A stretch of 64,000 nucleotides of DNA. It comes from Oceanimonas aquatica (lineage in GTDB: Bacteria; Pseudomonadota; Gammaproteobacteria; Enterobacterales; Aeromonadaceae). Numbering within the stretch: the first letter of the stretch is position 1; each line of letters opens with the position of its first letter. Shown here one piece after another: positions 30,181-40,882 of this stretch. Location: the NCBI RefSeq assembly GCF_030732065.1, contig NZ_JAVBHX010000006.1, forward strand, positions 186,001 through 250,000, in the 5' to 3' direction. A program made the position numbers and the translations under genes. A model generated the notes under the pieces. The model was not told the DNA's origin. It ran no database searches and saw only the letters and a program-made list of their open reading frames with translations.

Positions 30181-30206
30181 AAAAAGGCGCTTCGGCGCCT
30201 TTTTTT
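30181..30206 (+). terminator. intrinsic terminator after ndk
   Basis: AAAAAGGCGC (30181-30190), loop TTCG, GCGCC with a run of seven T to 30206. Confidence 0.95.
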
Positions 30207-30242
30207 GTGCCCAGACGGCACGAATGACTGCCTGTTCTGTTA

Positions 30243-30322
30243 GTTATGTATACATTAAGTGTAAAAATTGTTTACATTGATTGCAACATAAAAGATGATA
30301 TTGCCGTGGTTATGGTATACAT
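30243..30322. promoter_or_regulatory. AT-rich control region of the NCS2 permease gene
   Basis: The gap between ndk and the permease is AT-rich and holds a direct repeat, GTTATGTATACAT (30243-30255) and GTTATGGTATACAT (30309-30322), 66 bases apart. Between them is the inverted repeat TGTAAA-N5-TTTACA (30260-30276), which resembles a TyrR box one base too short. These are candidate operators for a regulator I cannot name. Confidence 0.4.
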
Positions 30323-30347
30323 CGATTAACATTTTCAGGGAGTGATA

Positions 30348-31865
30348 ATGAATACAGAGTCACAAGTCAAGGCCGTTGGCCAGCGTCCGGAAGACGAAAA
30401 CCTCGGCCTGGGTGCCAACATCGCCTACGGTTTTCAGCATGTGCTGACCATGTACGGCGGCATCATTGCGGTACCGCTGATCGTGGGCCAGGCCGCCGGT
30501 CTGGCCTCGGCGGAGATCGGCATGCTGATCGCCGCGTCCCTGTTTGTGGGCGGGGCCGCCACCCTGCTGCAGACCCTGGGCATTCGCTTTTTTGGCTGCC
30601 AGCTGCCCCTGGTGCAGGGCGTGTCCTTTGCCAGCGTGGCCACCATAGTGGCCATTGTCACCTCCGGTGGTGGTCTGCCTTCGGTGTTTGGCGCCGTGAT
30701 CGGCGCGGCACTGATTGGCCTGCTGATCACGCCCATCTTTTCCAAAATCATCAAATTCTTTCCGCCGCTGGTGACCGGTGCGGTGATCACCACCATCGGC
30801 CTGACCCTGATGCCGGTCGCGGCCCGCTGGGCCATGGGCGGTAACAGCAAGGCCGAAGACTTCGGCAGCATGACCAACATCGGCCTGGCCGGTGCCACCC
30901 TGGCCGTGGTGCTGGTGCTGAGCAAGCTGGGCAATGCCGCCATCAGCCGGCTGTCCATTCTGCTGGCCATGGTGATCGGTACCCTGCTGGCCTGGTCAAT
31001 GGGCCTGGTGGATTTCTCCCGCGTGCTGGAAGGCCCGGTGTTTGCGTTTCCCACGCCGTTCCATTTCGGCATGCCGGTGTTTGAGCTGGCCGCCATTATC
31101 TCCATGCTGATCGTGGTGCTGGTGATCCTGGTGGAAACCTCCGCCGACATTCTGGCGGTGGGTGACATTATCGACACCAAGGTGGACTCCCGCCGTCTGG
31201 GTGACGGCCTGCGTGCCGACATGATCTCCAGCGCCATTGCGCCCATGTTCGGCTCCTTTACCCAGAGCGCCTTTGCCCAGAACGTGGGCCTGGTGGCGGT
31301 TACCGGCGTCAAGAGCCGTTATGTGGTGGCCGCGGCCGGCTGTATTCTGGTGACCCTGGGTCTGATGCCCATCATGGGCCGCGTGATCGCCACCGTGCCC
31401 ACTGCCGTACTGGGCGGCGCCGGCATCGTGCTGTTTGGCACCGTGGCCGCCAGCGGCATTCGTACCCTGGCCAAGGTGAACTACACCAACAACATGAACC
31501 TGATCATAGTGGCCACCTCCATCGGCTTTGGCATGCTGCCCATTGCAGCACCCAGCTTCTATCACCACTTTCCGGACTGGTTCGCCACCATCTTCCACTC
31601 CGGCATCAGCTCCACGGCCATTATGGCCATTGTGCTGAACCTGCTGTTTAACCACTTCAGCCTGGGCAATTCCGACAAGCAGTCGGTGTTTGCGGCCGGC
31701 ACAGAGCGCACCATTCGCCAGGAAGACATCGCCAGCCTGCAGGACGGTGACTACTTCGTGGACGGCAAGCTGTTCGACGCCGACGGCGTTGAAGTGGCCA
31801 TTGAGCCTGGCAAGAGTCGCCCCGCCAGGCAGCCGGCGCTGAAACCGGTGGCCCAGGGACACTGA
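30348..31865 (+). CDS. NCS2 family nucleobase:cation symporter (xanthine/uric acid type)
   Basis: 505-residue inner-membrane transporter with about 14 membrane segments. The NCS2 signature is QNVGLVAVTGVKSR near residue 310, and the early GFQHVLTMYGG and QLPLVQGVSFA segments carry conserved H and Q residues. The family imports purines or uracil with protons or sodium; the sequence looks closer to xanthine/urate permeases than to UraA, but substrate cannot be fixed by eye. I use ATG 30348, six bases after CAGGGAG, not the GTG at 30342. It separates ndk from rlmN, which are near neighbours in E. coli. Confidence 0.88.
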   Translation: MNTESQVKAVGQRPEDENLGLGANIAYGFQHVLTMYGGIIAVPLIVGQAAGLASAEIGMLIAASLFVGGAATLLQTLGIRFFGCQLPLVQGVSFASVATIVAIVTSGGGLPSVFGAVIGAALIGLLITPIFSKIIKFFPPLVTGAVITTIGLTLMPVAARWAMGGNSKAEDFGSMTNIGLAGATLAVVLVLSKLGNAAISRLSILLAMVIGTLLAWSMGLVDFSRVLEGPVFAFPTPFHFGMPVFELAAIISMLIVVLVILVETSADILAVGDIIDTKVDSRRLGDGLRADMISSAIAPMFGSFTQSAFAQNVGLVAVTGVKSRYVVAAAGCILVTLGLMPIMGRVIATVPTAVLGGAGIVLFGTVAASGIRTLAKVNYTNNMNLIIVATSIGFGMLPIAAPSFYHHFPDWFATIFHSGISSTAIMAIVLNLLFNHFSLGNSDKQSVFAAGTERTIRQEDIASLQDGDYFVDGKLFDADGVEVAIEPGKSRPARQPALKPVAQGH

Positions 31866-31886
31866 TCTCCCACGCCATCCCGTGTG

Positions 31887-31912
31887 AGGGCCGCCATTGA
31901 GCGGCCCTTTTT
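31887..31912 (+). terminator. intrinsic terminator after the NCS2 permease
   Basis: AGGGCCGC (31887-31894), loop CATTGA, GCGGCCCT (31901-31908), T-run to 31912. Confidence 0.93.
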
Positions 31913-31947
31913 AGTGGGTGGCGTATGGCGCCGGTCTCGGCTGCCAC

Positions 31948-31976
31948 TGGCAACCGACTGCTAAACTCTGTACAAT
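31948..31976 (+). promoter_or_regulatory. candidate rlmN operon promoter
   Basis: TACAAT at 31971-31976 with a weak TGGCAA (31948-31953) 17 bases upstream. It would give a leader of about 36 bases to rlmN. Confidence 0.4.
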
Positions 31977-32018
31977 TTCGCGCCCTGTGGGCTCTGGTCA
32001 TAACGCGTGAGGCAACCG

Positions 32019-33137
32019 ATGAGTGAAACCAAAATCAATCTGCTGGATCTGGATCGTGACGGCATGCGAGAACTCTTTCAGGAACTGGGAGAGAAACCTT
32101 TCCGTGCCGATCAGGTGATGAAGTGGATTTATCACTTTGGTTGCGACGACTTTGATCAGATGACCAACATCAACAAGGTGCTGCGGGCCAAGCTCAAGGA
32201 GCGAACCGAAATTCGTGCGCCCGAGATCAGTGTCGAGAAAAAATCCGCCGACGGCACCATCAAGTGGGCCATGCTGGTGGGCGGTCAGGAAGTGGAAACC
32301 GTGTACATTCCCGACGGCGACCGCGCCACCCTGTGCGTCTCGTCCCAGGTAGGCTGTGCCCTGGACTGCAAATTCTGCTCCACCGCCCAGCAGGGCTTTA
32401 ACCGCAACCTCAAGGTGTCCGAGATCATCGGTCAGGTCTGGCGCGCCGCCAGCCGTGTAGGCTTTGTGCGTGACTCGGGCCGTAAGCCCATTACCAATGT
32501 GGTAATGATGGGCATGGGTGAGCCGCTGCTTAACCTCAACAACGTGGTGCCGGCCATGCGGCTGATGCTGGAAGACTACGGCTTTGGCTTGTCCAAGCGC
32601 CGGGTGACCCTGTCCACCTCCGGTGTGGTGCCGGCGCTGGACAAGATGGCCGGTATGATCGATGTGGCCCTGGCGGTCTCCCTGCATGCGCCCAACGACA
32701 AGCTGCGCTCCGAGATCATGCCGATCAACGACAAGTACAATATTGCCGAGCTGATCGCCAGCATTCGTCGCTACCTGGCGGTGTCCAATGCCAACCACGG
32801 CAAGGTCACCATTGAGTATGTGCTGCTCGATCATGTGAATGATGACATGCAGCATGCCCACGAGCTGGCCGAGCTGCTCAAGGACTTGCCCTGCAAGATC
32901 AACCTGATCCCGTTCAATCCGTTTCCGGGCAACCCCTACGGCAAGCCCAGCAACAGCCGCATTGACCGCTTCAACAAGGTGCTGATGCAGTACGGTAATA
33001 CCGTGACCATTCGCAAGACCCGGGGGGACGACATCGACGCCGCCTGCGGTCAGCTGGTGGGCGATGTGATCGACAGAACCAAGCGCACCATGAAAAAACG
33101 GATGCAGGAACAAAATATATCCGTCACAATGGTTTAA
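32019..33137 (+). CDS. rlmN: dual-specificity 23S rRNA/tRNA adenine-C2 methyltransferase
   Basis: 372-residue radical-SAM enzyme that methylates A2503 of 23S rRNA and A37 of some tRNAs. The cluster motif CxxxCxxC is at C113, C117, C120 (CALDCKFC); the methyl-carrying cysteine is in DIDAACGQL near the C-terminus. The frame begins at GTG 32007, but ATG 32019 with GAGG upstream matches the family. Begins a run of eight same-strand genes to der. Confidence 0.97.
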   Translation: MSETKINLLDLDRDGMRELFQELGEKPFRADQVMKWIYHFGCDDFDQMTNINKVLRAKLKERTEIRAPEISVEKKSADGTIKWAMLVGGQEVETVYIPDGDRATLCVSSQVGCALDCKFCSTAQQGFNRNLKVSEIIGQVWRAASRVGFVRDSGRKPITNVVMMGMGEPLLNLNNVVPAMRLMLEDYGFGLSKRRVTLSTSGVVPALDKMAGMIDVALAVSLHAPNDKLRSEIMPINDKYNIAELIASIRRYLAVSNANHGKVTIEYVLLDHVNDDMQHAHELAELLKDLPCKINLIPFNPFPGNPYGKPSNSRIDRFNKVLMQYGNTVTIRKTRGDDIDAACGQLVGDVIDRTKRTMKKRMQEQNISVTMV

Positions 33138-33165
33138 CTTCAAAAACCACTGGCGGAAGAAGGGA

Positions 33166-33945
33166 ATGGCAAAGGCCGTTTTGGTGCCGGCATTGCTGCT
33201 GGCGAGTGCCCTGGCCGGCTGCGTGAGCGAAACCGTTCACCTGAGCCAGGGCCGGCAAACCGGGGAGGTGGTGTTCGAACCTTCTCAGGCGGCCCTGACC
33301 AGAATGAACCTGGGCCTGGAATACCTGCGCCGGGGCGACACCGGTCAGGCCAAGTTCAATCTGGAGCGGGCCCTGTCCCAGGATGTCGGCAACCCGGACA
33401 TTCACCTGGCGCTGGCGTACTTTTTTCAGACCGTCTCTGAGTATGACAAGGCGGAACAGCACTACCGCCAAATGTTGCGGCTCGACCCGCAGCATGGTGA
33501 CGGCCTGAACAACTACGGCGCTTTTCTGTGTGACCGGGAACGATTTGACGAAGCCGATGTCATGTTCAGGAAGGCCATTGCCGTGTTTGGCTATGCCAAG
33601 GTGGCAGATACCCTTGAAAACGCCGCTCTGTGTGCGCTGGACGGTGGCCGTGACGAGGCGGCACTGGATTATTTTCGCCGGGCGCTGGAATACAGTCCGG
33701 GCAAACCCCGGGCTCTGCTCGGCATGGCCGGGCTGGAGCTCGAGCGGGGCGACCCTGTGTTTGCCCAGCTTTACCTTGACCGTTACCGGCAACGGCATTC
33801 ACCCACGGCGCAGAGTTTATGGCTGACAGTGCGTACCGCCCGGGCACGGGGGCTGGGCTCACAGGCTCAACAGGCCGGTGCCGAGCTGGTACGCTTATTT
33901 CCGGATTCAGAACAGGCCGAGCGATTGCTGACCCATGACAATTAA
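33166..33945 (+). CDS. pilW: type IV pilus biogenesis lipoprotein PilW/PilF
   Basis: 259-residue outer-membrane lipoprotein with TPR repeats, the pilotin that places the PilQ secretin. The lipobox is LAGC with the lipid-bearing cysteine at 19. TPR units run from about 45 to 180 (NLGLEYLRRGDTGQAKFNLERAL, LALAYFFQTVSEYDKAEQHYRQML, NYGAFLCDRERFDEADVMFRKAI). The rlmN-pilF-rodZ order is typical of Pseudomonas, Vibrio and Aeromonas and absent from E. coli. Its end overlaps rodZ by 11 bases. Confidence 0.93.
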   Translation: MAKAVLVPALLLASALAGCVSETVHLSQGRQTGEVVFEPSQAALTRMNLGLEYLRRGDTGQAKFNLERALSQDVGNPDIHLALAYFFQTVSEYDKAEQHYRQMLRLDPQHGDGLNNYGAFLCDRERFDEADVMFRKAIAVFGYAKVADTLENAALCALDGGRDEAALDYFRRALEYSPGKPRALLGMAGLELERGDPVFAQLYLDRYRQRHSPTAQSLWLTVRTARARGLGSQAQQAGAELVRLFPDSEQAERLLTHDN

Positions 33946-34900
33946 CGAAGAGCAACCCCAACCCGGGGCCGAACCCGACGCCGCCAAGGCCGGCCCGGGC
34001 GACATGCTGCGCCAGGCGCGTGAAAGCAGGGGCTGGAGCCAGAACGAAGTGGCGCGCCGGCTCAACCTGCGTGTGGCGGTGATCGAGTCCATTGACGGTG
34101 ATCATTACAAGGCCGGCGTGGCCATGACTTTTCTGCGTGGTTACGTCAAGGCCTATGCCCGCCTGGTGGGGGCAAACGAGCAACAGGCGCTGGCGGCCTT
34201 TGACGGCATGGCCGGCATGGAGCAACTGCGCAGCGCCGGTCCGGCGCCCATGCAGAGCTTCTCCAAAAAGACCCGTCAGCAGGCCAGCGACAAGTGGCTG
34301 AAGCGCATCAGCTGGCTGGTGCTGCTGGGGCTGCTGACGTCCCTGGTATTCTGGTGGTGGCAAAACAGCGGTGTCGGCTACGTGACCGGAGATACGGCCA
34401 CCGAGCAAAGCCTGCCCGCCGAGCCGGCCCCGGCCGATGAGCCTGCACCGCGGGTGATGGCGCCTGAGATCACCACGCCGGACGTCGTCGTGCCGGGCGT
34501 TGCCACGCCCGCCGACGGTTCTCTGCCCGAGGCCGAGGCGCCGACGCCCGACACAGCCCCGGCCGAGGTCGCCGACATCGCGGTCACCGCCGGGGCGTCG
34601 GCCGAGCCGGCACAGGCCGAGCCGGTCATCGCGCCGCAACCGGAGCCTACCGCCGATCCCGAGCTGCTGGTGCTGGGCTTTACCGCCGACTGCTGGATAA
34701 AGATCACCGATGCCGAGGGCCGGGTGCTGTCGGAAGGGGTGAAAACCGCCGCCGACCGCCTTGAACTCAAGGGTCAGCCGCCGTTCCGGCTGGTGCTGGG
34801 CGCCCCCCAGGCCGCCAGTGTGGAATACCTGAACCGGGCGGTGGACTTGTCTTCCTTTCGCGCCGGCCGGGTGGCCCGCCTGACCGTTCCGCAATCCTGA
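33935..34900 (+). CDS. rodZ: cytoskeleton protein RodZ
   Basis: 321-residue bitopic membrane protein that links MreB to the cell-wall synthesis machinery. An N-terminal helix-turn-helix of the XRE type (about 22-82, MLRQARESRGWSQNEVARRLNLRVAVIESIDGD), one membrane span (125-143, ISWLVLLGLLTSLVFWWW), a long Pro/Ala/Glu-rich periplasmic linker (about 150-240) and a C-terminal beta domain (FTADCWIKITDAEGRVL). ATG 33935 lies inside the end of pilW. Confidence 0.95.
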   Translation: MTINEEQPQPGAEPDAAKAGPGDMLRQARESRGWSQNEVARRLNLRVAVIESIDGDHYKAGVAMTFLRGYVKAYARLVGANEQQALAAFDGMAGMEQLRSAGPAPMQSFSKKTRQQASDKWLKRISWLVLLGLLTSLVFWWWQNSGVGYVTGDTATEQSLPAEPAPADEPAPRVMAPEITTPDVVVPGVATPADGSLPEAEAPTPDTAPAEVADIAVTAGASAEPAQAEPVIAPQPEPTADPELLVLGFTADCWIKITDAEGRVLSEGVKTAADRLELKGQPPFRLVLGAPQAASVEYLNRAVDLSSFRAGRVARLTVPQS

Positions 34901-34921
34901 TGTAACGAACAAGAGCAAACC

Positions 34922-36040
34922 ATGTCCCAACACGAATCCCCCATTATTCGCCGCAAGTCCAAGCAAATTCGTGTCGGCTCCGTGCTGGTGGGCGGCGATG
35001 CCCCCATCAGCGTGCAGACCATGACCAACACCTCCACCACCGACGTGGAGGCTACCCTGGCCCAGATTCGGGCGGTGGAAAGAGCCGGCGCCGATATCGT
35101 ACGGGTGTCGGTGCCCACCATGGAGGCGGCGGAAGCCTTCAGGGCCATTCGTGCCGGCACCACCATGCCGCTGGTGGCCGACATTCATTTCGACTATCGC
35201 ATCGCCCTGCAGGTGGCCGAGTACGGCGCCGACTGTCTGCGCATCAATCCGGGCAACATCGGCCGGGAAGATCGCGTGCGCGCCGTGGTGGATTGCGCCC
35301 GGGACAAGGGCATTCCGATTCGTATCGGGGTCAACGGTGGTTCACTGGAAAAGGACCTGCAGGAAAAATACGGTGAGCCCACGCCGGCGGCGCTGGTGGA
35401 ATCGGCCCTGCGCCATGTGGATATTCTCGACCGGCTCAACTTCGATCAGTTCAAGGTCAGCGTCAAGGCGTCCGATGTGTTTCTGGCCGTCGGCGCCTAC
35501 CGGGAGCTGGCCCGCCAGATTGAGCAACCCCTGCATCTGGGCATTACCGAAGCCGGCGGTTTTCGCAGCGGCGCGGTGAAGTCATCCATCGGGTTGGGCA
35601 TGTTATTGGCCGAGGGCATCGGCGACACCCTGCGCATTTCCCTGGCCGCCGATCCGGTGGAAGAGGTCAAGGTCGGTTTCGACATTCTCAAGTCTCTGCG
35701 CATTCGCGCCCGGGGCATCAATTTTATCGCCTGTCCGTCCTGCTCCCGTCAGGAGTTTGATGTGATCGGTACCGTCAATGCGCTGGAAAACCGGCTGGAA
35801 GACATCATCACGCCCATGGATGTGTCCATTATCGGCTGTGTGGTCAACGGCCCGGGGGAGGCGCTGGTGTCCGATCTGGGTCTCGCCGGTGCCCAGCGCA
35901 AGAGCGCCTTCTACGATGGCGGCGAGCGGGTCGGCCGGCTCGACAATACCCAGCTGGTGGATGCCCTTGAAGCGCGCATTCGCGCCAAGGTCGCCATGAT
36001 GGATCCCGCCGCCCGCATTCCGGTGCAGGACAAGGACTGA
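34922..36040 (+). CDS. ispG: 4-hydroxy-3-methylbut-2-en-1-yl diphosphate synthase
   Basis: 372-residue IspG (GcpE), a 4Fe-4S enzyme that converts cyclic MEcPP to HMBPP in the MEP isoprenoid pathway. Cluster ligands are in [11 protein letters not shown] and [12 protein letters not shown]. Length equals E. coli (372). Start ATG 34922, 21 bases after rodZ. It depends on the isc system encoded earlier in the window. Confidence 0.98.
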   Translation: MSQHESPIIRRKSKQIRVGSVLVGGDAPISVQTMTNTSTTDVEATLAQIRAVERAGADIVRVSVPTMEAAEAFRAIRAGTTMPLVADIHFDYRIALQVAEYGADCLRINPGNIGREDRVRAVVDCARDKGIPIRIGVNGGSLEKDLQEKYGEPTPAALVESALRHVDILDRLNFDQFKVSVKASDVFLAVGAYRELARQIEQPLHLGITEAGGFRSGAVKSSIGLGMLLAEGIGDTLRISLAADPVEEVKVGFDILKSLRIRARGINFIACPSCSRQEFDVIGTVNALENRLEDIITPMDVSIIGCVVNGPGEALVSDLGLAGAQRKSAFYDGGERVGRLDNTQLVDALEARIRAKVAMMDPAARIPVQDKD

Positions 36041-36081
36041 GCCCGCTTTTTACCTTATCGATTCAGAACAGAGATTTTTTT

Positions 36082-37359
36082 GTGGCCAAACAAATTCAAG
36101 CAATTCGAGGAATGAACGACTGCCTGCCGGAGCAAACACCGGCTTGGCAACAGGCGGAAGCCGTGCTGCGCAATACCATGAGCGCCTACGGCTACAGCGA
36201 AATCCGCCTGCCCATCATGGAAGTGACCGGGCTGTTTCAGCGCGCCATCGGCGAAGTGACCGACGTGGTGGAAAAGGAAATGTACACCTTTGAGGATCGC
36301 AGCGGCGACAGCCTGACCCTGCGCCCCGAAGGCACCGCCGGCTGTGTGCGTGCCGGCATCGAACACGGCCTGCTGTACAACCAGGAGCGGCGCATGTGGT
36401 ACATGGGCCCCATGTTCCGCTACGAGCGTCCGCAAAAGGGCCGCTACCGCCAGTTTCACCAGTTCGGGGTGGAAGTGTTCGGCCTGAATGGTCCGGACAT
36501 CGATGCCGAGCTGATTATGCTGACTGCCCGCTTCTGGAAGGCCCTGGGCGTGACCGAGCACCTGACCCTTCAGCTCAACAGCCTGGGTCAGCCCGAAGAG
36601 CGGGCGCAATACCGCCAGGCGCTGGTGGACTTTCTGCAGCAGCATGAAGAGCGCCTCGATGAAGACTGCCGCCGGCGCATGCACACCAATCCGCTGCGGG
36701 TGCTCGACAGCAAGAACCCCGAGGTGCAGGCCCTGCTGGCCGATGCGCCTGTGCTGTCCGACTACTTCGGTGAAGACACTCAAGCTCACTTTGAGGGCCT
36801 GCAGTCGCTGCTGAGCGCCGCCGGCATCAAGTTTGAAATCAATCCGCGACTGGTGCGCGGCCTGGATTACTACAATCTCACCGTATTTGAATGGGTCACC
36901 GAGAGCCTGGGGGCTCAGGGCACCGTCTGTGGCGGTGGCCGTTACGATGGCCTGGTGGAGCAGCTGGGTGGCCAGGCCACGCCGGCGGTGGGCTTTGCCA
37001 TGGGCATGGAGCGGCTGGTGCTGCTGCTGGAAACCCTGAATCTGGTGCCGGAAGAGCCGGCTCTGGCCGATGTCTATGTGGCCATGATGGGTGACAGCAC
37101 CCGTACCGCCGGCTTTGCGCTGGCCGAACAACTGCGGGATGCACTGCCGGCGCTGCGCGTGATGAGCCATTGCGGCGGCGGCAACTTCAAAAAGCAACTC
37201 AAGCGGGCCGACAGAAGCGGCGCCGCCGTGGCGCTGATCCTCGGGGAAGACGAAATCGCCAACGGTCAGGTGACGGTGAAATACCTGCGTGGTCAGGGCG
37301 AGCAACAGACTCTGGCGCAAAGCGAGCTGGTCGCACTACTCAAGCAAAAGGGGATTTGA
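36082..37359 (+). CDS. hisS: histidyl-tRNA synthetase
   Basis: 425-residue class II synthetase. Motif 2 ([19 protein letters not shown]), the histidine-specific [16 protein letters not shown] and motif 3 ([15 protein letters not shown]) are present, and a C-terminal anticodon-binding domain follows. Length as in E. coli (424). Translation starts at GTG 36082 with only a weak AGAG upstream; the N-terminus ([16 protein letters not shown]) agrees with the family. One base before yfgM. Confidence 0.98.
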   Translation: MAKQIQAIRGMNDCLPEQTPAWQQAEAVLRNTMSAYGYSEIRLPIMEVTGLFQRAIGEVTDVVEKEMYTFEDRSGDSLTLRPEGTAGCVRAGIEHGLLYNQERRMWYMGPMFRYERPQKGRYRQFHQFGVEVFGLNGPDIDAELIMLTARFWKALGVTEHLTLQLNSLGQPEERAQYRQALVDFLQQHEERLDEDCRRRMHTNPLRVLDSKNPEVQALLADAPVLSDYFGEDTQAHFEGLQSLLSAAGIKFEINPRLVRGLDYYNLTVFEWVTESLGAQGTVCGGGRYDGLVEQLGGQATPAVGFAMGMERLVLLLETLNLVPEEPALADVYVAMMGDSTRTAGFALAEQLRDALPALRVMSHCGGGNFKKQLKRADRSGAAVALILGEDEIANGQVTVKYLRGQGEQQTLAQSELVALLKQKGI

Positions 37360-37360
37360 G

Positions 37361-37999
37361 TTGGATACTTACAGCACGGAAGACCAACAGATTGAAGCCA
37401 TCAAACGCTGGTGGCACGAATACGGCAAGGCCATCATTCTGGGATCGGCCATCGGCCTGGCCGGCCTGTTTGGCTGGCGCTATTACCAGACTCAGCAATT
37501 GGAAACTCAGGCGACCGGTGCCGAGGCCTTTGAACGGATCAGCCGGGAGCTGGCCACCCAGGGCAGCGAGGCCTTTGACAGCGCGGCCGCCTTTGTAAGT
37601 AATAACCAGGGCAACAGCTATGGTGAGCTGGCGGCGCTGCTGCTGGCGGCGGAAGCGGTCAAGGCCAACGATCTGGCACTGGCGCAACAGCAGCTGGAGC
37701 AGGCGCTGGCGGGCACCGACGACGCGGCCCTGGCCAATACCATTCGTCTGCGTCTGGCCCGGGTGCTGATCGCCACCGACGCCCTGGATGCCGCTCAGGG
37801 CCGGCTCGACGAGGTCACCGGCGACGCCTTTGCCGCTCAGAAGCACGAGATTCAGGGAGATCTGTTCCTGGCCCGGCAGCAGCCTGGCGAAGCCCGTGCC
37901 GCCTATGAGGCCGCACGTACCGCCGGCGGTGTGGGTGAAAACCCGGCGCTGACCCTGAAGCTGGACAACCTGGCCGCCCAGCCTGAGCAGGGAGAGTGA
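37361..37999 (+). CDS. yfgM: YfgM, ancillary SecYEG translocon subunit
   Basis: 212-residue membrane-anchored periplasmic protein with a TPR-like domain; in E. coli YfgM works with PpiD beside SecYEG and links to envelope stress. A short cytoplasmic part (DTYSTEDQQIEAIKRWWHEYG), one membrane span (about 24-43) and a periplasmic helical domain match E. coli YfgM. TTG at 37361 is the start: AAAAGGGG sits upstream, and the resulting N-terminus aligns with the family while the longer frame does not. Confidence 0.92.
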   Translation: MDTYSTEDQQIEAIKRWWHEYGKAIILGSAIGLAGLFGWRYYQTQQLETQATGAEAFERISRELATQGSEAFDSAAAFVSNNQGNSYGELAALLLAAEAVKANDLALAQQQLEQALAGTDDAALANTIRLRLARVLIATDALDAAQGRLDEVTGDAFAAQKHEIQGDLFLARQQPGEARAAYEAARTAGGVGENPALTLKLDNLAAQPEQGE

Positions 38000-38001
38000 T
38001 C

Positions 38002-39174
38002 ATGAGCAGACCGCTGACCTCATTGCTGCCCCTGGCGCTGGCCCTGGGACTGACCGCCTGCGCCAGCCAGTCGCCGGTGGCGCCGGCAAGCCCGCTGCCG
38101 AATATCGACAATGCCTTTGACACCGACACCCGCTGGGCCGATTCCGTGGGCAGCGGCGTGGGCGATTATTATTCCCGGCTGCGTCCGGTGGTGGACGGCG
38201 ACCGGCTGTTTGCCGCTTCACGGGATGGCGTGGTCAAGGCTTTTGATGCAGCCGGTGGCGACGAGCTGTGGGAAACCGAGCTGGATGAACTGGCCATCAA
38301 CGACAACCAGCGCAGCCCGCGCATTGCCGGCGGCCTGACCGCCGCCTACGGCAACCTCTATTTCGGCTCGGAAAACGGCGTGGTCTATGCCGTGTCCCAG
38401 GCCGACGGTACCCTGCTGTGGACGAGAAGCGTGCCCGGCGAAGTGCTGGCCGCGCCGGCGGTGGACGAAGGCAAGGTAGTGGTGCACACCAGCGCCGGCA
38501 ACCTGGTGGCGCTGGATGCCACTAATGGTGAGCAGCAATGGTTGTTGCGCAACGAGCAGCCCAGCCTGACCCTGCGTAGCATGGCCGCGCCCATTACCGC
38601 CGGCGGCGCCGTGCTCTATGGCCGCGCCGATGGCCGGCTGGGGATTGCCCTGCTGGCCAACGGTCAGCCGGTGCGCGACACCCGCATTGCCAGCCCCCGG
38701 GGCGCCACCGAGCTGGAGCGCATGGTGGATGTGGCCGCCAGGCCGGTGATCCTGGGCGATATTCTGTTCACGATCGCCTATAATGGCCAGCTCACCGCAC
38801 ACCAGCTGATTTCCGGTCAGCAGTTGTGGAAGCGCCAGTACCAGGGCTCGGAAGATCTGAGCACCGATGGCCGCCTGCTGTATATCACCGACAGCCGCAG
38901 CCACCTGTTTGCGGTGGATGCCCGCAGCGGCAGCGAAGCCTGGTCCAACACCGAGCTGGAAAACCGCCATCTGACCGCTCCGGTGGTGTTTGGCGATCAC
39001 CTGGTGGTGGGCGATGCCGACGGTTACCTGTACTGGCTGGATCGTGCCAACGGCGCCATTGTGGCCCTGGAGCGGGTAGACAGCTCGGGCCTGTATGCGG
39101 CCCCGGTAGTGGCCGGTGACACCCTTTATGTGCAAAGCCGTGACGGCGAGCTGGTGGCGATAGCCCGTCCCTGA
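38002..39174 (+). CDS. bamB: outer membrane assembly lipoprotein BamB
   Basis: 390-residue lipoprotein of the BAM complex that inserts beta-barrel proteins into the outer membrane. The lipobox is LTAC with C20. PQQ-like beta-propeller repeats run through the protein ([54 protein letters not shown]). The ATG at 38002 has GGAGAG five bases upstream, which overlaps the yfgM stop; GTG 37996 is in frame but lies in that Shine-Dalgarno. Confidence 0.97.
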   Translation: MSRPLTSLLPLALALGLTACASQSPVAPASPLPNIDNAFDTDTRWADSVGSGVGDYYSRLRPVVDGDRLFAASRDGVVKAFDAAGGDELWETELDELAINDNQRSPRIAGGLTAAYGNLYFGSENGVVYAVSQADGTLLWTRSVPGEVLAAPAVDEGKVVVHTSAGNLVALDATNGEQQWLLRNEQPSLTLRSMAAPITAGGAVLYGRADGRLGIALLANGQPVRDTRIASPRGATELERMVDVAARPVILGDILFTIAYNGQLTAHQLISGQQLWKRQYQGSEDLSTDGRLLYITDSRSHLFAVDARSGSEAWSNTELENRHLTAPVVFGDHLVVGDADGYLYWLDRANGAIVALERVDSSGLYAAPVVAGDTLYVQSRDGELVAIARP

Positions 39175-39196
39175 GCGCGCCCCTCGGCGGCACCAT

Positions 39197-39236
39197 CGGC
39201 TCCTGATTCCAAGACTCAGGAGCCGTTATTGTTTTT
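39197..39236 (+). terminator. hairpin with T-rich tail between bamB and der
   Basis: Perfect 10-base arms CGGCTCCTGA (39197-39206) and TCAGGAGCCG (39216-39225), then TTATTGTTTTT. It may be a terminator or attenuator; der begins 15 bases later with GGAG inside the gap, so some read-through is likely. Confidence 0.7.
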
Positions 39237-39250
39237 CGGAGAATGTTTTT

Positions 39251-40753
39251 ATGATGCCAGTAGTGGCTCTGGTGGGCCGTCCCAACGTGGGCAAATCCAC
39301 CCTGTTTAACCGTCTGACCCGCACCCGCGACGCCCTGGTGGCGGACTTTCCCGGTCTGACCCGGGATCGCAAATATGGCCAGGCCCGGGTGGGCGAGCTG
39401 GAGTATATCGTGGTGGACACCGGCGGTATCGACGGCACCGAGGAAGGTATTGAGCTGAAAATGGCGGCCCAGTCGCTGGCGGCCATCGACGAGGCCGACG
39501 TGGTGCTGTTTATGGTGGATGCCCGTGCCGGCCTGACCTCTGCCGATGAGGCCATTGCCGCGCATTTGCGCCGGTGCCAGAAGAAAACCCTGCTGGTGGC
39601 CAACAAGACCGACGGCATCGATGCCGACTCGGCGGTGGGCGAGTTCTATCAGTTGGGGCTGGGGGATGTGTACCAGATTGCCGCCGCCCACGGTCGTGGC
39701 GTGCTGTCGTTGCTGGAAACCGCCCTGGCGCCCCAGCTTGAGGCGCTGGCCGGTGACGCCGACGCCGAAGACGGTGCCGACACCGACAGTGATGACGAGC
39801 ACGAGTTTGACGACGCCAGTCTGGAAGACGCCATGGCGGTGATCGACGAGCTGGTCGAGGAAGAGGCGGTGCCCTTTGAGGATGCCCCCATCAAGCTGGC
39901 CATTGTTGGTCGTCCCAACGTGGGCAAGTCGACCCTGACCAACCGCATTCTCGGCGAAGACAGAGTGGTGGTGTACGACATGCCCGGCACCACCCGGGAT
40001 TCGGTGTACATTCCCATGCAGCGGGACGAGCAGGACTACATTCTGATCGACACCGCCGGGGTGCGGCGCCGGGGCCGGGTGCATGAGGCGGTGGAGAAGT
40101 TCTCGGTGGTCAAGACCCTGCAGGCCATTGAGGATGCCAACGTGGTGCTGCTGGTGCTGGATGCCCGGGAAGGCATTTCCGATCAGGATCTCAGCCTGCT
40201 GGGGTTTGTGCTTAACGCCGGCCGCAGTATCGTGCTGGCGGTGAACAAGTGGGATGGCCTGAGTCAGGACGTGCGTGACGACATCAAGCGCGAGCTGGAC
40301 CGCCGACTGGGCTTTATCGACTTTGCCCGGCTGCACTTTATCTCGGCCCTGCACGGCAGCGGCGTGGGCAACCTGTTTGAGTCGGTGAAAGAAGCCTATG
40401 CCTCGGCCACCAAGCGCGTCAGTACCTCCATGCTGACCCGCATCATGCAGATGGCCCAGGACGATCACCAGCCGCCCCTGGTGCGTGGTCGCCGGGTCAA
40501 GCTCAAGTATGCCCATGCCGGGGGCTACAACCCGCCGCGCATCATTGTGCACGGTAACCAGGTGAAGGACTTGCCCGATTCCTACAAGCGTTACCTCATC
40601 AATTACTTCCGCCGCTCGTTGCAGGTGGTGGGTACGCCCATTCGGGTTGAATTCCAGGAAGGGGACAACCCCTACGCCGGTCTGAAGAACAAGCTGACCG
40701 CCAGCCAGCTGCGCAAGCGCAAGCGTCTGATGAAGCACATCAAGAAAAGATAA
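39251..40753 (+). CDS. der: GTPase Der (EngA)
   Basis: 500-residue essential GTPase for 50S ribosome assembly. Two tandem G domains each carry GRPNVGKST (about 9 and 218), DTAG/DTGG and NKTD/NKWD; a KH-like domain with [15 protein letters not shown] follows. The linker between the G domains (about 170-215) is strongly acidic ([20 protein letters not shown]). Length as in E. coli (490). ATG 39251 aligns with the family start. A terminator follows. Confidence 0.98.
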   Translation: MMPVVALVGRPNVGKSTLFNRLTRTRDALVADFPGLTRDRKYGQARVGELEYIVVDTGGIDGTEEGIELKMAAQSLAAIDEADVVLFMVDARAGLTSADEAIAAHLRRCQKKTLLVANKTDGIDADSAVGEFYQLGLGDVYQIAAAHGRGVLSLLETALAPQLEALAGDADAEDGADTDSDDEHEFDDASLEDAMAVIDELVEEEAVPFEDAPIKLAIVGRPNVGKSTLTNRILGEDRVVVYDMPGTTRDSVYIPMQRDEQDYILIDTAGVRRRGRVHEAVEKFSVVKTLQAIEDANVVLLVLDAREGISDQDLSLLGFVLNAGRSIVLAVNKWDGLSQDVRDDIKRELDRRLGFIDFARLHFISALHGSGVGNLFESVKEAYASATKRVSTSMLTRIMQMAQDDHQPPLVRGRRVKLKYAHAGGYNPPRIIVHGNQVKDLPDSYKRYLINYFRRSLQVVGTPIRVEFQEGDNPYAGLKNKLTASQLRKRKRLMKHIKKR

Positions 40754-40767
40754 CCCCTTACCAAAAA

Positions 40768-40792
40768 ACGCCGGCTAAGCCGGCGTTTTTTT
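40768..40792 (+). terminator. intrinsic terminator after der
   Basis: ACGCCGGC (40768-40775), loop TAA, GCCGGCGT (40779-40786), run of T to 40792. Confidence 0.94.
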
Positions 40793-40882
40793 AGTCATTT
40801 GAGCCTCATGATTTTGCGCACTTCAACGCGGCCGCCTAGGCTTGATATGCATTCCCAACTATTGATTCCATGGAGGAAGCGT

